Below, one piece after another: positions 8,935 through 18,108 of a stretch of DNA of 64,000 nt. Made by a program: the position numbers and the translations under genes. This DNA comes from Bradyrhizobium sp. Arg816 (GTDB lineage Bacteria; Pseudomonadota; Alphaproteobacteria; Rhizobiales; Xanthobacteraceae): the NCBI RefSeq assembly GCF_029989365.1, contig NZ_JAPRAQ010000008.1:1-64000 (forward strand), in the 5' to 3' direction. Every line of letters begins with the position of its first letter. Positions within the stretch are counted from its first letter, which is position 1. The notes under the pieces are model-generated. The model worked only from the letters and a program-made list of their open reading frames with translations, did no database searches and was not told the DNA's origin.

Positions 8935-9852
8935 ATGAGCTGGCAACCCTCGAACGATCCCGTGCTCGGCGATCCCATGTCCTGCGATGCGCTCGATCTC
9001 GTCATCGTGCCGCGCACCCGCGACCTCGGCGACGGATTCGTGGTGCGGCGCGCGCTACCGCATGGCAGGCGGCAGATGGTCGGGCCCTACATCTTCTTCG
9101 ATCATTTCGGCCCGGTGCAGTTCGTCTCCGGCAAGGGCATGGATGTGCGGCCGCATCCGCATATCGGGCTTGCCACCGTCACCTACCTGTTCGACGGCTC
9201 CATCATGCATCGCGACAGCGAGGGCAACGTCCAGGAGATCGCACCCGGCGCGATGAACTTGATGACCGCAGGCCGCGGCATCGCCCATTCCGAGCGTACC
9301 CCGGACGCGCAACGCGCCTCGGGCCAGCAGATGCTCGGCCTGCAAAGCTGGATCGCACTACCGGCCGGATCCGAAGAGATCGCGCCGTCGTTCCAGCATT
9401 ACGGCGCCGGCGATCTGCCGATGATTTCCGAGCGCGATTTTACCGCGCGGGTGATCGCGGGCTCCGCCTTCGGCATCACCTCGCCGGTTACGATGGTCTC
9501 GCCCTGGTTCTACACCGAGGTCACGGCGGTCGCGGGCGCCAGCGTGCCGCTCGACCCCGACCACGAGGAGCGCGCGATCTATGTCGTCGACGGCGAGGTC
9601 GAGATCGCGAACGAGCGGTACGAGGGGCCGCGGCTCCTGATCTTCCGGCCCGGCGACCGCATCACCGTGAAGGCGTTGAAAGCGACGCGCATGATGTTTC
9701 TCGGTGGCGATGCATTGGAAGGCCCGCGCCATATCTGGTGGAATTTCGTCTCCTCCAGCAAGGAGCGGATCGAGCAGGCCAAGGAGGACTGGAAAACCGG
9801 CCGCTTCGCCGGGGTTCCGCAGGAACATGAGTTCATTCCGCTGCCGGAATAG
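8935..9852 (+). CDS. pirin family protein
   Basis: A 305-residue double cupin. Metal ligands fit His74 and His76 in RPHPHIGLATVTY and His118 in GRGIAHSE, as in iron-binding pirins, some of which have quercetin dioxygenase activity. The start ATG at 8935 follows a good AGGAG about 8 bases upstream, although the frame remains open much further back. Role in this organism is unknown; pirins are often stress-linked. It stands 78 bp before purC on the same strand. Confidence 0.9.
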   Translation: MSWQPSNDPVLGDPMSCDALDLVIVPRTRDLGDGFVVRRALPHGRRQMVGPYIFFDHFGPVQFVSGKGMDVRPHPHIGLATVTYLFDGSIMHRDSEGNVQEIAPGAMNLMTAGRGIAHSERTPDAQRASGQQMLGLQSWIALPAGSEEIAPSFQHYGAGDLPMISERDFTARVIAGSAFGITSPVTMVSPWFYTEVTAVAGASVPLDPDHEERAIYVVDGEVEIANERYEGPRLLIFRPGDRITVKALKATRMMFLGGDALEGPRHIWWNFVSSSKERIEQAKEDWKTGRFAGVPQEHEFIPLPE

Positions 9853-9930
9853 GCTATCCCGATTTAGGCCGTACCATCCAGTGCGGCCTGAATCTCCTGT
9901 CCGATGGACTTGTCTGCGAAGGCCCTGCCG

Positions 9931-10845
<915 letters not shown>

Positions 10846-10867
10846 GCCCGGCTGTTTCGTCTCGCTC

Positions 10868-10953
10868 CGTCATTGCGAGCGAAGCGAAGCAATCCAGAAT
10901 CTCTCTGCGGTACCGGTCTGGATTGCTTCGTCGCTTCGCTCCTCGCAATGACG
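10868..10953. repeat. palindromic intergenic repeat, class B
   Basis: An 86-bp near-perfect palindrome: CGTCATTGCGAGCGAAGCG on the left pairs with the complementary arm ending CTCGCAATGACG on the right. The motif 'CATTGCGAGCGAAGCGAAGCAAT' style repeat is familiar from many rhizobial genomes. One copy in this window, directly after purC. Confidence 0.85.
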
Positions 10954-10983
10954 GGATTGGAAAGCTGTCCGCTACACCCTCAA

Positions 10984-11088
10984 CTGTCATCGCCCGGCTT
11001 GACCGGGCGATCCAGTATTCCAGAGATGGCGATGGGATACGGAGAGGCCGCGGCGTACTGGATTCCCCGCTTTCGCGGGGAATGACAG
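10984..11088. repeat. palindromic intergenic repeat, class C copy 1
   Basis: A 105-bp composite palindrome: CTGTCAT at one end and ATGACAG at the other, enclosing two smaller hairpins (CGCCCGGCTTGACCGGGCG and ATTCCCCGCTTTCGCGGGGAAT). Copies lie at 21141-21244 (inverted relative to this one) and 55891-56027. Confidence 0.9.
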
Positions 11089-11302
11089 CGGTGGGTGTGG
11101 AACGGCTTTCTGGCACAACATCGAATGTTGCGGCGCAGGCTTCGTTTTTTCCGTCCACCATATGGTTGACCATTCACACGTCGTGAACGGAGATCCTCAC
11201 CGCAGAACTGTCGGATATTTCACAGTTACAAGAATCCAGTTGCGCTAAGCCCGTACTCGTCTACGTCTCGGGACGGGACTTTTCAGGGGCGAGCGCAACG
11301 GC

Positions 11303-13516
11303 GTGACCGATCCAGCAATTATTTTCAGTCCGGCTTCGCGATTCAATCCGGCCCTCAAGCGTGCGTTGAATGATATATTGGGCGGAACGGCGGCCAGCGT
11401 CCTGACCGTCACCTTCGGGCTGTCCTATTCGCTGCTGATCTTCGCCGGGCCGCTCTCGCCTTACCTGTCTTACGGAATCACGGCGACTTTCGTCAGCTCC
11501 GCGGTGCTTGCGGTCGTCATCGGGCTCGGCAGCTCCCTGCCCTTCGCAATTGGTGCTCCCGACAGCTCGACCGCGGCGGTGACGGGAATTCTGGCGGCCT
11601 CGGTGGTCGAGCGCCTCGAGACGGCGAACCTGTCGGGACCGCTGCTCTCGCCGGTTCTCATCACGCTCGGCCTGTCGACGGTGCTGACCGGATTGGTGCT
11701 GTGCGGATTGGGCCTGACGCGGCTGGGCCGCGCCATCCGCTACGTGCCCTATCCCGTCGTCGGCGGCTTCCTCGGCGCCACCGGACTTCTCATCGCCCTG
11801 GGCGCGGTGCGGGTGATCACCAACCACCCGCTCCAGTTCACGACGCTGCCGCACTTCGCCAACGGCACCACATTGCTGGAACTGGGCGCCGCCTGCGCGA
11901 TGGCGCTGGTGCTGTACCTGACCTGGCATCGCTCGCGCAGCCCGTTCGGACTGCCGATCATCCTGGTCGGCGGCGTGCTCACGGCGCATCTGGCGTTCTG
12001 GATCACCGGCGTTTCATTCGATCACGCCCGCGCCCTGGGCTGGACGTTTCAGCCGCCGCCGCAGGCGGTCTTCGTGCTGCCCTGGCACACCGACGATCTC
12101 GCCCACTATCCCTGGTTTGCCGTGCCGGACCTGCTCGGCAACGTGGTTGCCGTCATCTTCGTCACGGCCTCCAGCACGCTGTTCAACACCACCGGCATCG
12201 AGGTCGCCGTGCATCGCGAGGCCAATCTGGAGCGCGAGCTGAACGTCACCGGCGCCGCCAATATCCTGACCGGCATGCTGGGTGGCTATGCCGGCTGCAG
12301 CTCGATCAGCCGCTCGATCCTCAATTTCTCCAGCGGCGGCCGCGGGCGCCTGTCCGGCCTGACCGTCGCGGCACTGTCCCTGCTGATGCTTGCCGTCGCG
12401 CCCGATCTGCTCGGCTTCATCCCGAAATTCGTCATCGGCGGCCTCCTGCTCTATCTCGGCGCCGACCAGCTCCACAAATGGATCATCGAGTCGCGCAAGC
12501 GGCTGTCGAAGCTCGAATATCTCTCCCTGATCGCCATCATCGTCATCATCGTGACCTGGGGCTTCGTGCCGGGCATCCTGATCGGCGTGATCATCGGCTG
12601 CGCGACGTTTGCGTTCAGCGCCGCACGGGTGGAGTCGATCAAATACAGTTTCGACGGCTCGGAATATCGCTCTTCGCTCGACCGCTCGCGCGACGACCAG
12701 GACGTGCTGCTGGCCCATGGCGGCAACATCCAGGGCCTGAACTTGCAGAGCTATCTGTTCTTCGGCTCCGCCAACCGGCTCTACCAGCACGTCAAGCAGC
12801 TGCTCCAGGAGCGCCCGGAGTGCCGCTATCTGCTGTTCGACTTCAAGCTCGTCACCGGCGTCGACTCCTCGGCCGCCTACAGCTTCGCCCAGATCAAACG
12901 CAGCGCGCATGACCTCGGCGTCGAGCTGATCCTGGTGCACCTGTCGGCGGCGGCCGAGAAGGTGCTGCGCTCCAGCGACTTCGTCGGCGAGGGCGTCACC
13001 ATCATCGGCGAGCTCGATCATGCGCTGGAATGGTGCGAGAACGAACTCATCTCGCAGCATCAGGGGCTGGTGCAGGAAGAAGCCAGTTTGCGCGACTGGT
13101 TCACGGGGATACTGGACAGCGAGGCCGACGCCGACGCGCTGATCCACCGCTGCCAGCGCCTCGAGGTCGAGGCCGGCGACATCATCGTGCAGGCCGGCGA
13201 CCCCGCCGATTCCATGCATTTCATCCTCGACGGCCGCGTCGGCATCATGGTCCCCGCCGACGACCGCACCACGCGCGTGCGCAGCCTGGGGCGCTACACC
13301 ACGATCGGCGAGATGGGACTGGTATCGAACACGCCGCGCAGCGCTACGATCCAGGCCGAGGTCGCCAGCGTGCTCTATGTGCTCAACACGCACCAGTTCG
13401 ATGCGATCAGGGACGAGGACCCCGCGCTCAGCCACAAGCTGCTGACCTATTTCGTATCGGTCATGGCCGAGCGGCTGACGTTCGCGAACAGGACGATCGC
13501 GGTGCTGCGGCGGTAG
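11303..13516 (+). CDS. SulP family transporter with STAS and cyclic nucleotide-binding domains
   Basis: A 737-residue inner-membrane protein. Residues ~25-435 are the SulP/SLC26 anion transporter core with 12-14 hydrophobic helices. Residues ~460-570 are a STAS domain containing DFKLVTGVDSSAAYSF, the usual STAS DSS-type loop. Residues ~595-735 are a cNMP-binding domain with a phosphate cassette GEMGLVSNTPRSATIQA. This three-part layout implies that transport (sulfate, bicarbonate or another anion) is gated by cytoplasmic ligands. The GTG at 11303 is taken as start. No sulfate-assimilation genes are nearby. Confidence 0.9.
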   Translation: MTDPAIIFSPASRFNPALKRALNDILGGTAASVLTVTFGLSYSLLIFAGPLSPYLSYGITATFVSSAVLAVVIGLGSSLPFAIGAPDSSTAAVTGILAASVVERLETANLSGPLLSPVLITLGLSTVLTGLVLCGLGLTRLGRAIRYVPYPVVGGFLGATGLLIALGAVRVITNHPLQFTTLPHFANGTTLLELGAACAMALVLYLTWHRSRSPFGLPIILVGGVLTAHLAFWITGVSFDHARALGWTFQPPPQAVFVLPWHTDDLAHYPWFAVPDLLGNVVAVIFVTASSTLFNTTGIEVAVHREANLERELNVTGAANILTGMLGGYAGCSSISRSILNFSSGGRGRLSGLTVAALSLLMLAVAPDLLGFIPKFVIGGLLLYLGADQLHKWIIESRKRLSKLEYLSLIAIIVIIVTWGFVPGILIGVIIGCATFAFSAARVESIKYSFDGSEYRSSLDRSRDDQDVLLAHGGNIQGLNLQSYLFFGSANRLYQHVKQLLQERPECRYLLFDFKLVTGVDSSAAYSFAQIKRSAHDLGVELILVHLSAAAEKVLRSSDFVGEGVTIIGELDHALEWCENELISQHQGLVQEEASLRDWFTGILDSEADADALIHRCQRLEVEAGDIIVQAGDPADSMHFILDGRVGIMVPADDRTTRVRSLGRYTTIGEMGLVSNTPRSATIQAEVASVLYVLNTHQFDAIRDEDPALSHKLLTYFVSVMAERLTFANRTIAVLRR

Positions 13517-13523
13517 GGCCGCC

Positions 13524-13607
13524 GTAGCCCGGATGGAGCGAAGCGCAATCCGGGATCTCTCATACCGCTCAAAAGTCCCGGACTTCGCTTCGCTCCATCC
13601 TGGCTAC
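13524..13607. repeat. palindromic intergenic repeat, class D
   Basis: An 84-bp imperfect palindrome: GTAGCCCGGATGGAGCGAAG on the left and CTTCGCTCCATCCTGGCTAC on the right. It fills the gap between the convergent SulP and NTF2-like genes and could act as a bidirectional terminator-like hairpin, though it lacks a T run. Confidence 0.85.
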
Positions 13608-13611
13608 GAGG

Positions 13612-13977
13612 CTATTGCTGCGGCGGATTTACAAATCCATGAAGCTGCCGAATGCGGTCACCATCCAGCACCGCCATGTCGACGCCTGTGGCGGCAGGTG
13701 TTGCGGCTCCGGGCGCAGCCAGCGTCCAGCCGAACAGGACCTGATCGTGATGCGCGTTTACGTGACCTGCGAGGGTAAAGCGGAGATCCGGAAGTCTCGC
13801 CTGCAAGGCTTCCACCAGGCGCTCGATCGCATCCTTTCCAGCAACCGAGTCATTCGGATCGATATAGACGCACGCGTCGCTGAAGACTCCGTCGATCAGC
13901 AACCGGCGCTTCCCGACATCTCTCTCGTTCCAGACCGCGATGTAGTTCTGGACGAGATTGGTCACCTGTTCGCTCAT
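13612..13977 (-). CDS. nuclear transport factor 2-like (SnoaL-type) protein
   Basis: A 121-residue small cone-fold protein: N-terminal LVQNYIAVWNERDVGKRRLLID and the following FSDACVYIDPNDSVAGKDAIE are typical of SnoaL-like NTF2 proteins. Its ATG overlaps the stop codon of the upstream SDR gene (ATGA, 13977-13974), so the two are translationally coupled. Family members are isomerases, hydrolases or binding proteins; here a role next to an NAD-dependent SDR is likely but unspecified. Confidence 0.8.
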   Translation of the reverse strand: MSEQVTNLVQNYIAVWNERDVGKRRLLIDGVFSDACVYIDPNDSVAGKDAIERLVEALQARLPDLRFTLAGHVNAHHDQVLFGWTLAAPGAATPAATGVDMAVLDGDRIRQLHGFVNPPQQ

Positions 13978-14894
13978 TTTGTTTCCTTCCCTGTCACATC
14001 CATGCCTGCCACTTGCGAAAGTGTGTCGCGGACCATCGTGTCCAGACTGCTCGCGGTCACGCCCAGCAGTTTCTCGGTATCGCCGGCATCGAGCAAAAGC
14101 GGCTTTTCGAACAAATAGGCCATCTCGATCCCTTCGCTGAAGCCGATGCCTTCCAGGTCAGCCGGGGCGAGCCGCGACAGACCAGGAACGTCGATCTTCA
14201 ACGCGGCTGCGAATCTCTGTACCAGTTCGCGCACCGACGCCGACTGTGACGGCACGTGAAAGGCGCGGCCCCATTCTCCGGTGAAGCGCGACGCCGCGAC
14301 CAGCGTCTTCGCCGTGTCCTTGGTGAAAGACCAGGCATGCGCGGCATCCGGATCGCCGAGGAAGGCAACCGGCTCGCTCCTAAGCAGCGACGGCAACGCC
14401 AGCAGGGAAAAATAGGCGACTGCGCCGTCGCCGAGATAATCGCTCGCCCGCACTTCAAGGGCGGGAACGCTCGATCGCAACGCACGCTGCCACATGATGT
14501 GCCGGGTCGTACCCTTTCGGGTGGTCGGGTCCGGCTCCAGGTCCGGCGTGAGAGGGCTCGCAGCCCCCGCGCCATAGCCGTAGACATTCCCGACCACGAG
14601 CAGCCTGGCACCAACCTGCTCCGCCGCCTTGACCGTTCCGTCCATGATCGGAAAGAAGTCGGTCGGCCAACGATGATAGGCCGCCATGGCGCACATGAAG
14701 ATCGCATCCGCGCCCTTGCTGAGGGCCGCCAGCTGTGCGGCATCGGTGGCATCCGACGAAACCGTACGCACATCGCCGGCATTGAGCGATCCGGCATTCC
14801 TGCTGGTCAGGATGACGCTGTGCCCCTCTTCCGCAAGAAGGCGCGCGGCTTCGCGCCCGACCGGGCCGGCTCCGACAATCACGTAATGACTCAC
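13974..14894 (-). CDS. NAD(P)-dependent SDR/epimerase-type protein
   Basis: A 306-residue extended short-chain dehydrogenase-like protein. The nucleotide-binding loop is GAGPVGREAARLL at residues 8-20, a GxGxxG variant. The usual YxxxK is not obvious: the region around VVGNVYGYGAGAAS has a Tyr without a matching Lys four residues later, so it may be an atypical NAD(P)-binding or NmrA-like protein. It is coupled with the NTF2-like gene downstream and divergent from an AraC regulator 30 bp away, which probably controls it. Confidence 0.8.
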   Translation of the reverse strand: MSHYVIVGAGPVGREAARLLAEEGHSVILTSRNAGSLNAGDVRTVSSDATDAAQLAALSKGADAIFMCAMAAYHRWPTDFFPIMDGTVKAAEQVGARLLVVGNVYGYGAGAASPLTPDLEPDPTTRKGTTRHIMWQRALRSSVPALEVRASDYLGDGAVAYFSLLALPSLLRSEPVAFLGDPDAAHAWSFTKDTAKTLVAASRFTGEWGRAFHVPSQSASVRELVQRFAAALKIDVPGLSRLAPADLEGIGFSEGIEMAYLFEKPLLLDAGDTEKLLGVTASSLDTMVRDTLSQVAGMDVTGKETK

Positions 14895-14924
14895 TTGGCA
14901 TCCTCATTTGCCACGAAACGACAG

Positions 14925-15824
14925 ATGAGTTCTTTGACGTCGGCGCCGTTGAAAATCGCGCACGATGCGCCAAATATCGAACACGTTCCGCCAAGATCTG
15001 GAGCCTGGCCCATGCGTGCGAGATCGAGTTCGGCGTCAACATCGGCCGGCACCACCGCCGCGGCTAGGCGAACCGAGCCAGATTCCGTCGCGCTGGAGCC
15101 GATCGGCGATCACCGGATCATCATCCATCTCAGTCCCGCGACGCGCTCACTTTGTCTCGAGACCGGCGCCAAGTTTCTGCGTCAGGCCGGCGATATCGAT
15201 GTGATTCCGTCCGGCGCCATCGGAGGCTTCGTGGCTGAGACGCCCTACCAGTCGCTTCAGATCCGGCTCGCACCAAGCATGCTGGACCATGCCGCATCAA
15301 GGAGTCGACAATTGGCAGCCGCCCGACTCACGCATCATCATATGTTGCGGAATGACCGCATCTTTCTGCTTGGACAGGCTCTCGAAAGCGACGTGAAAGC
15401 GGGCTCGCCGAGCGGTCCGCTGTTTGCCGAAAACGTGGGAATGGCAATGGCGGTCGAATTGATCGACCTGGCGAATGATCCGCCGGGAGAGGCCATCCGC
15501 CTCTCGAACGCGCAGCTCCAGAGAGTCCTGACCTATATCGATGCAAATCTCGACCAGCCGCTCACCATCGACATTCTCAGCCGCGAGGCCGGCGTCAGCA
15601 GCTCGCATCTACGGACCTGGTTCAAGGCGGCCATGGATGTCACGATTCATCGCTACATCCTGAGAAGGAAAGTGGAGCACGCACGCCAGCTCCTCCTTCA
15701 AGGCGATCGCAAGCTAAGCGATGTTGCCCTCGAAGCGGGCTTTGCCCATCAGTCTCATCTGGCCAAATGGATGCGACGCGAGCTCGGACGCAGTCCCAGC
15801 GAACTGCGTCGAAGCAAGGACTGA
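14925..15824 (+). CDS. AraC family transcriptional regulator
   Basis: A 299-residue regulator. The C-terminal ~100 residues are an AraC DNA-binding domain: LTIDILSREAGVSSSHLRTWFKAAM and the second helix-turn-helix DVALEAGFAHQSHLAKWMRRELG. The N-terminal half is the ligand or dimerisation domain (VALEPIGDHRIIIHLSPATR). The start is taken at ATG 14925; ATG 15012 is possible. Only 30 bp separate it from the divergent SDR gene if 14925 is used. The stretch at residues ~30-48 is Ser/Ala/Thr-rich with weak codon bias. It most likely regulates the divergent SDR/NTF2 operon. Confidence 0.85.
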   Translation: MSSLTSAPLKIAHDAPNIEHVPPRSGAWPMRARSSSASTSAGTTAAARRTEPDSVALEPIGDHRIIIHLSPATRSLCLETGAKFLRQAGDIDVIPSGAIGGFVAETPYQSLQIRLAPSMLDHAASRSRQLAAARLTHHHMLRNDRIFLLGQALESDVKAGSPSGPLFAENVGMAMAVELIDLANDPPGEAIRLSNAQLQRVLTYIDANLDQPLTIDILSREAGVSSSHLRTWFKAAMDVTIHRYILRRKVEHARQLLLQGDRKLSDVALEAGFAHQSHLAKWMRRELGRSPSELRRSKD

Positions 15825-15836
15825 TCGGCGAGGGTC

Positions 15837-17330
15837 TCACACCCCCGCCATCATCACGTATTTGATCTCGACATATTCTTCCATGCCGTGACGGGAGCCT
15901 TCGCGGCCCAGGCCGCTTTCCTTGACGCCGCCGAAGGGGGCGACTTCGGTCGTGATCAGGCCGGTGTTGACGCCGACCATGCCTGACTCAAGCGCTTCGG
16001 CGACGCGCCAGACGCGGCCGAGATCGCGGGAGTAGAAGTAGGAGGCGAGCCCGAACGGCGAGGCGTTGCACATCGCGATGACATCGGCCTCGTCCTTGAA
16101 GCGGATCACCGGCGCGAGCGGACCAAACGTTTCTTCCTGCGCCACCAGTGAGTCCGGCTTGACGTCGGCAAGCACCGTCGGCTCGAAGAAGGAGCGTCCG
16201 AGCTCGCTGCGCTTGCCGCCGGTCACGACCTTGGCGCCGCGCTTGACGGCGTCCGCGATATGGCGCTCGACCTTGTCGACCGCTTTCAAATTGATCAGCG
16301 GGCCCTGCGTGACGCCGCTCTCGATGCCATCGCCGATCTTCATCGCCGCGACCTTCTTCGAGAGCTTTTGCACGAACTCGTCGTAGATCTTGTCCTGGGC
16401 GTAGAGGCGGTTGGCGCAGACGCAGGTCTGGCCCATGTTGCGGTATTTCGAGACGATCGCGCCTTCGACCGCGGCATCGATATCGGCGTCGTCGAACACC
16501 ACGAACGGCGCGTTGCCGCCGAGCTCGAGGCCGAGCCGCTTCACGCCGACGGAAGCCTGCTGATAGAGGATCTTGCCGACCGCGGTCGAGCCGGTGAAGC
16601 CGACGAAGCGCACCGCCGGGTGCTCGCACAGCACCTTGCCTATCGGCGGCGCGTCACCGGTGATGATGTTGAGCACGCCCTTGGGCACGCCGGCCTTCTC
16701 GGCGAGCACGGCCAGCGCCAGCGCCGACAGCGGCGTCTCGTTGGCGGGCTTCAGCACCACGGTGCAGCCGGCCGCCAGCGCCGGCGAAACCTTCCGGGTA
16801 ATCATCGAGTTCGGGAAATTCCACGGCGTGATGGCGCCGCAGACGCCGATCGGCTGCTTGATCGCGAGCAGGCGCGCATCGGGCCGCTGCGTCGGGATGG
16901 TCTCGCCATAGACGCGACGGGCTTCCTCGGCGAAGAACTCGATATAGGCGGCACCGATATCGACCTCGCCGAGCGCCTCGGAGAGCGGCTTGCCCTGCTC
17001 GGAGGTGAGGATCAGCGCGAGGTCCTCACGGTTGGCAATGATCAGCTCGAACCATTTGCGCAGGATGTTGGAGCGCTGCTTGGCGGTGTGCTTGGCCCAG
17101 GCCGGAAAGGCGCGCTCGGCGGCTTCGACCGCCTTGGTCGTATCGTCCGCACCAAGCTGCGGGACTTTCGCGAGCTCGATGCCGGTCGCGGGATTGTTCA
17201 CCGCGAAGACCGGCGAGCCGACCCAGGCGCCGTCGATGTAGCAGGCCTCCTTCAGCAACGACGGATCCTTCAACCGGTCGCGCAGATTGGACGTAGCTTG
17301 CGGGGCGCGTGCGGCGGCAGTCGGGGTCAT
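15837..17330 (-). CDS. gabD: NAD(P)-dependent succinate-semialdehyde dehydrogenase
   Basis: A 497-residue aldehyde dehydrogenase. The general base is Glu269 in LGLELGGNAPF, and the nucleophile is Cys303 in GQTCVCANR, where the neighbouring Cys305 matches the redox-switch cysteine pair of GabD enzymes. The oxyanion/NAD segment PWNFPNSMITRK is present. It oxidises succinate semialdehyde to succinate in GABA breakdown. The ATG at 17330 has GAGGAG about 8 bases upstream; the frame remains open further. No gabT lies next to it. Convergent with the AraC gene (12 bp gap). Confidence 0.88.
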   Translation of the reverse strand: MTPTAAARAPQATSNLRDRLKDPSLLKEACYIDGAWVGSPVFAVNNPATGIELAKVPQLGADDTTKAVEAAERAFPAWAKHTAKQRSNILRKWFELIIANREDLALILTSEQGKPLSEALGEVDIGAAYIEFFAEEARRVYGETIPTQRPDARLLAIKQPIGVCGAITPWNFPNSMITRKVSPALAAGCTVVLKPANETPLSALALAVLAEKAGVPKGVLNIITGDAPPIGKVLCEHPAVRFVGFTGSTAVGKILYQQASVGVKRLGLELGGNAPFVVFDDADIDAAVEGAIVSKYRNMGQTCVCANRLYAQDKIYDEFVQKLSKKVAAMKIGDGIESGVTQGPLINLKAVDKVERHIADAVKRGAKVVTGGKRSELGRSFFEPTVLADVKPDSLVAQEETFGPLAPVIRFKDEADVIAMCNASPFGLASYFYSRDLGRVWRVAEALESGMVGVNTGLITTEVAPFGGVKESGLGREGSRHGMEEYVEIKYVMMAGV

Positions 17331-17442
17331 GGCGTTACTCCTCGGGGCGCGATCGGATTGGCCCCAAATATAGGGACAGACGGCGGGCAATGCACCGTCC
17401 CGCAACGCACATCTGCTGGGAGTTAAAGTGGCAACGGCGCGG

Positions 17443-17763
17443 TTATGCCGCGCCACTCATATAGGTCTCGCGCCGGCCGATCATGCGCTCGGCGGCAGCC
17501 TTGGCGTCGGCCTTCGAGGACGTCGCGCACGTCCGGTATTCGAGATCGGGAACGTCGGAGGTGTCGCGGCGGCCGAACCAGGATTTCGAGCCGACCGGCA
17601 GCAGCGCCAGCGCCTGTGCCAGATTGTCGACGGCGCCGAACGAATAGAGCGCGCCGGTGCCGGCGATCCGGACCTCGTAGATGCCGGGCGAAATCGGCGC
17701 CTCGAGATTGTCGCCCCGTCCGGGACGGGGATAGCGCTTCCATTCGCTCCAGGTCGAAATCAT
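17443..17763 (-). CDS. hypothetical protein, degenerate GIY-YIG-like
   Basis: A 106-residue protein. PGIYEVRI followed by ALYSFGAVDNLAQAL resembles the GIY ... YIG ... NLxxRL core of GIY-YIG nucleases, and DLEYRTCATSSKADAKAAAERMI resembles the domain's C-terminal strand and helix with the metal-binding Glu. The YIG triplet is replaced by YSF and the catalytic Arg after NL is missing, so nuclease activity is unlikely. An upstream start at 17808 is possible. This is my own pattern reading, not a profile match. Confidence 0.6.
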   Translation of the reverse strand: MISTWSEWKRYPRPGRGDNLEAPISPGIYEVRIAGTGALYSFGAVDNLAQALALLPVGSKSWFGRRDTSDVPDLEYRTCATSSKADAKAAAERMIGRRETYMSGAA

Positions 17764-18108
17764 CTGAGGTCCCCCGCGGTCGTGACCGACCGCCAATATT
17801 TGCATCAAGTCTTAACGTTGGCCGTCGATTGGCCGCATGCGGAAACGCCGCAACGCACAAAATGTTTCAAGTGCTTCAAACACGTGAAACATATCGCCAG
17901 AGCCCATCCACGGTCACGGTGAGTTGCGGCCATCCACCGCAGATTGTGACGGAGTGTTGCAGTTCAGCCCTCTCTCGTCCTGTGCAGACCACCGACCGTC
18001 AAGTCACGACATCGCGACCGGCGCGGGCATCTGGACGCGCTTGCCGCGCGGACCGTGCAGGAGGACAATCATTCGCTTCCAACAATAATCAAACCGGAGG
18101 AAACGCGT
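17764..18108. other. intergenic region upstream of the serine hydrolase
   Basis: A 345-bp divergent region with lower GC than the flanking genes. It contains an inverted repeat, ATGTTTCA at 17862-17869 and TGAAACAT at 17885-17892, that could be an operator. No gene is convincing; promoters for both flanking genes are expected here. Confidence 0.6.
17862..17892. promoter_or_regulatory. inverted repeat, candidate operator
   Basis: Perfect 8-bp inverted repeat ATGTTTCA / TGAAACAT with a 15-bp spacer (half-site centres 23 bp apart) in a divergent promoter region. No regulator is assigned. Confidence 0.4.

Larger units (their letters stand above)
10846..11302. other. intergenic region purC - SulP transporter
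   Basis: A 457-bp gap without a convincing gene. It holds two different palindromic repeats (10868-10953 and 10984-11088) and then about 210 bp of lower-GC DNA that probably carries the promoter of the SulP gene. I could not pick a confident -35/-10 pair. Confidence 0.7.

Noticed and set aside
14925..15070. Possible frameshift near the 5' end of the AraC gene: another frame reads as a plausible HACEIEFGVN-type peptide with high GC3.
   Set aside because: The chosen frame is open throughout and matches family features on both sides without a net indel; the other frame hits a stop at 15065. Two compensating shifts would be needed.
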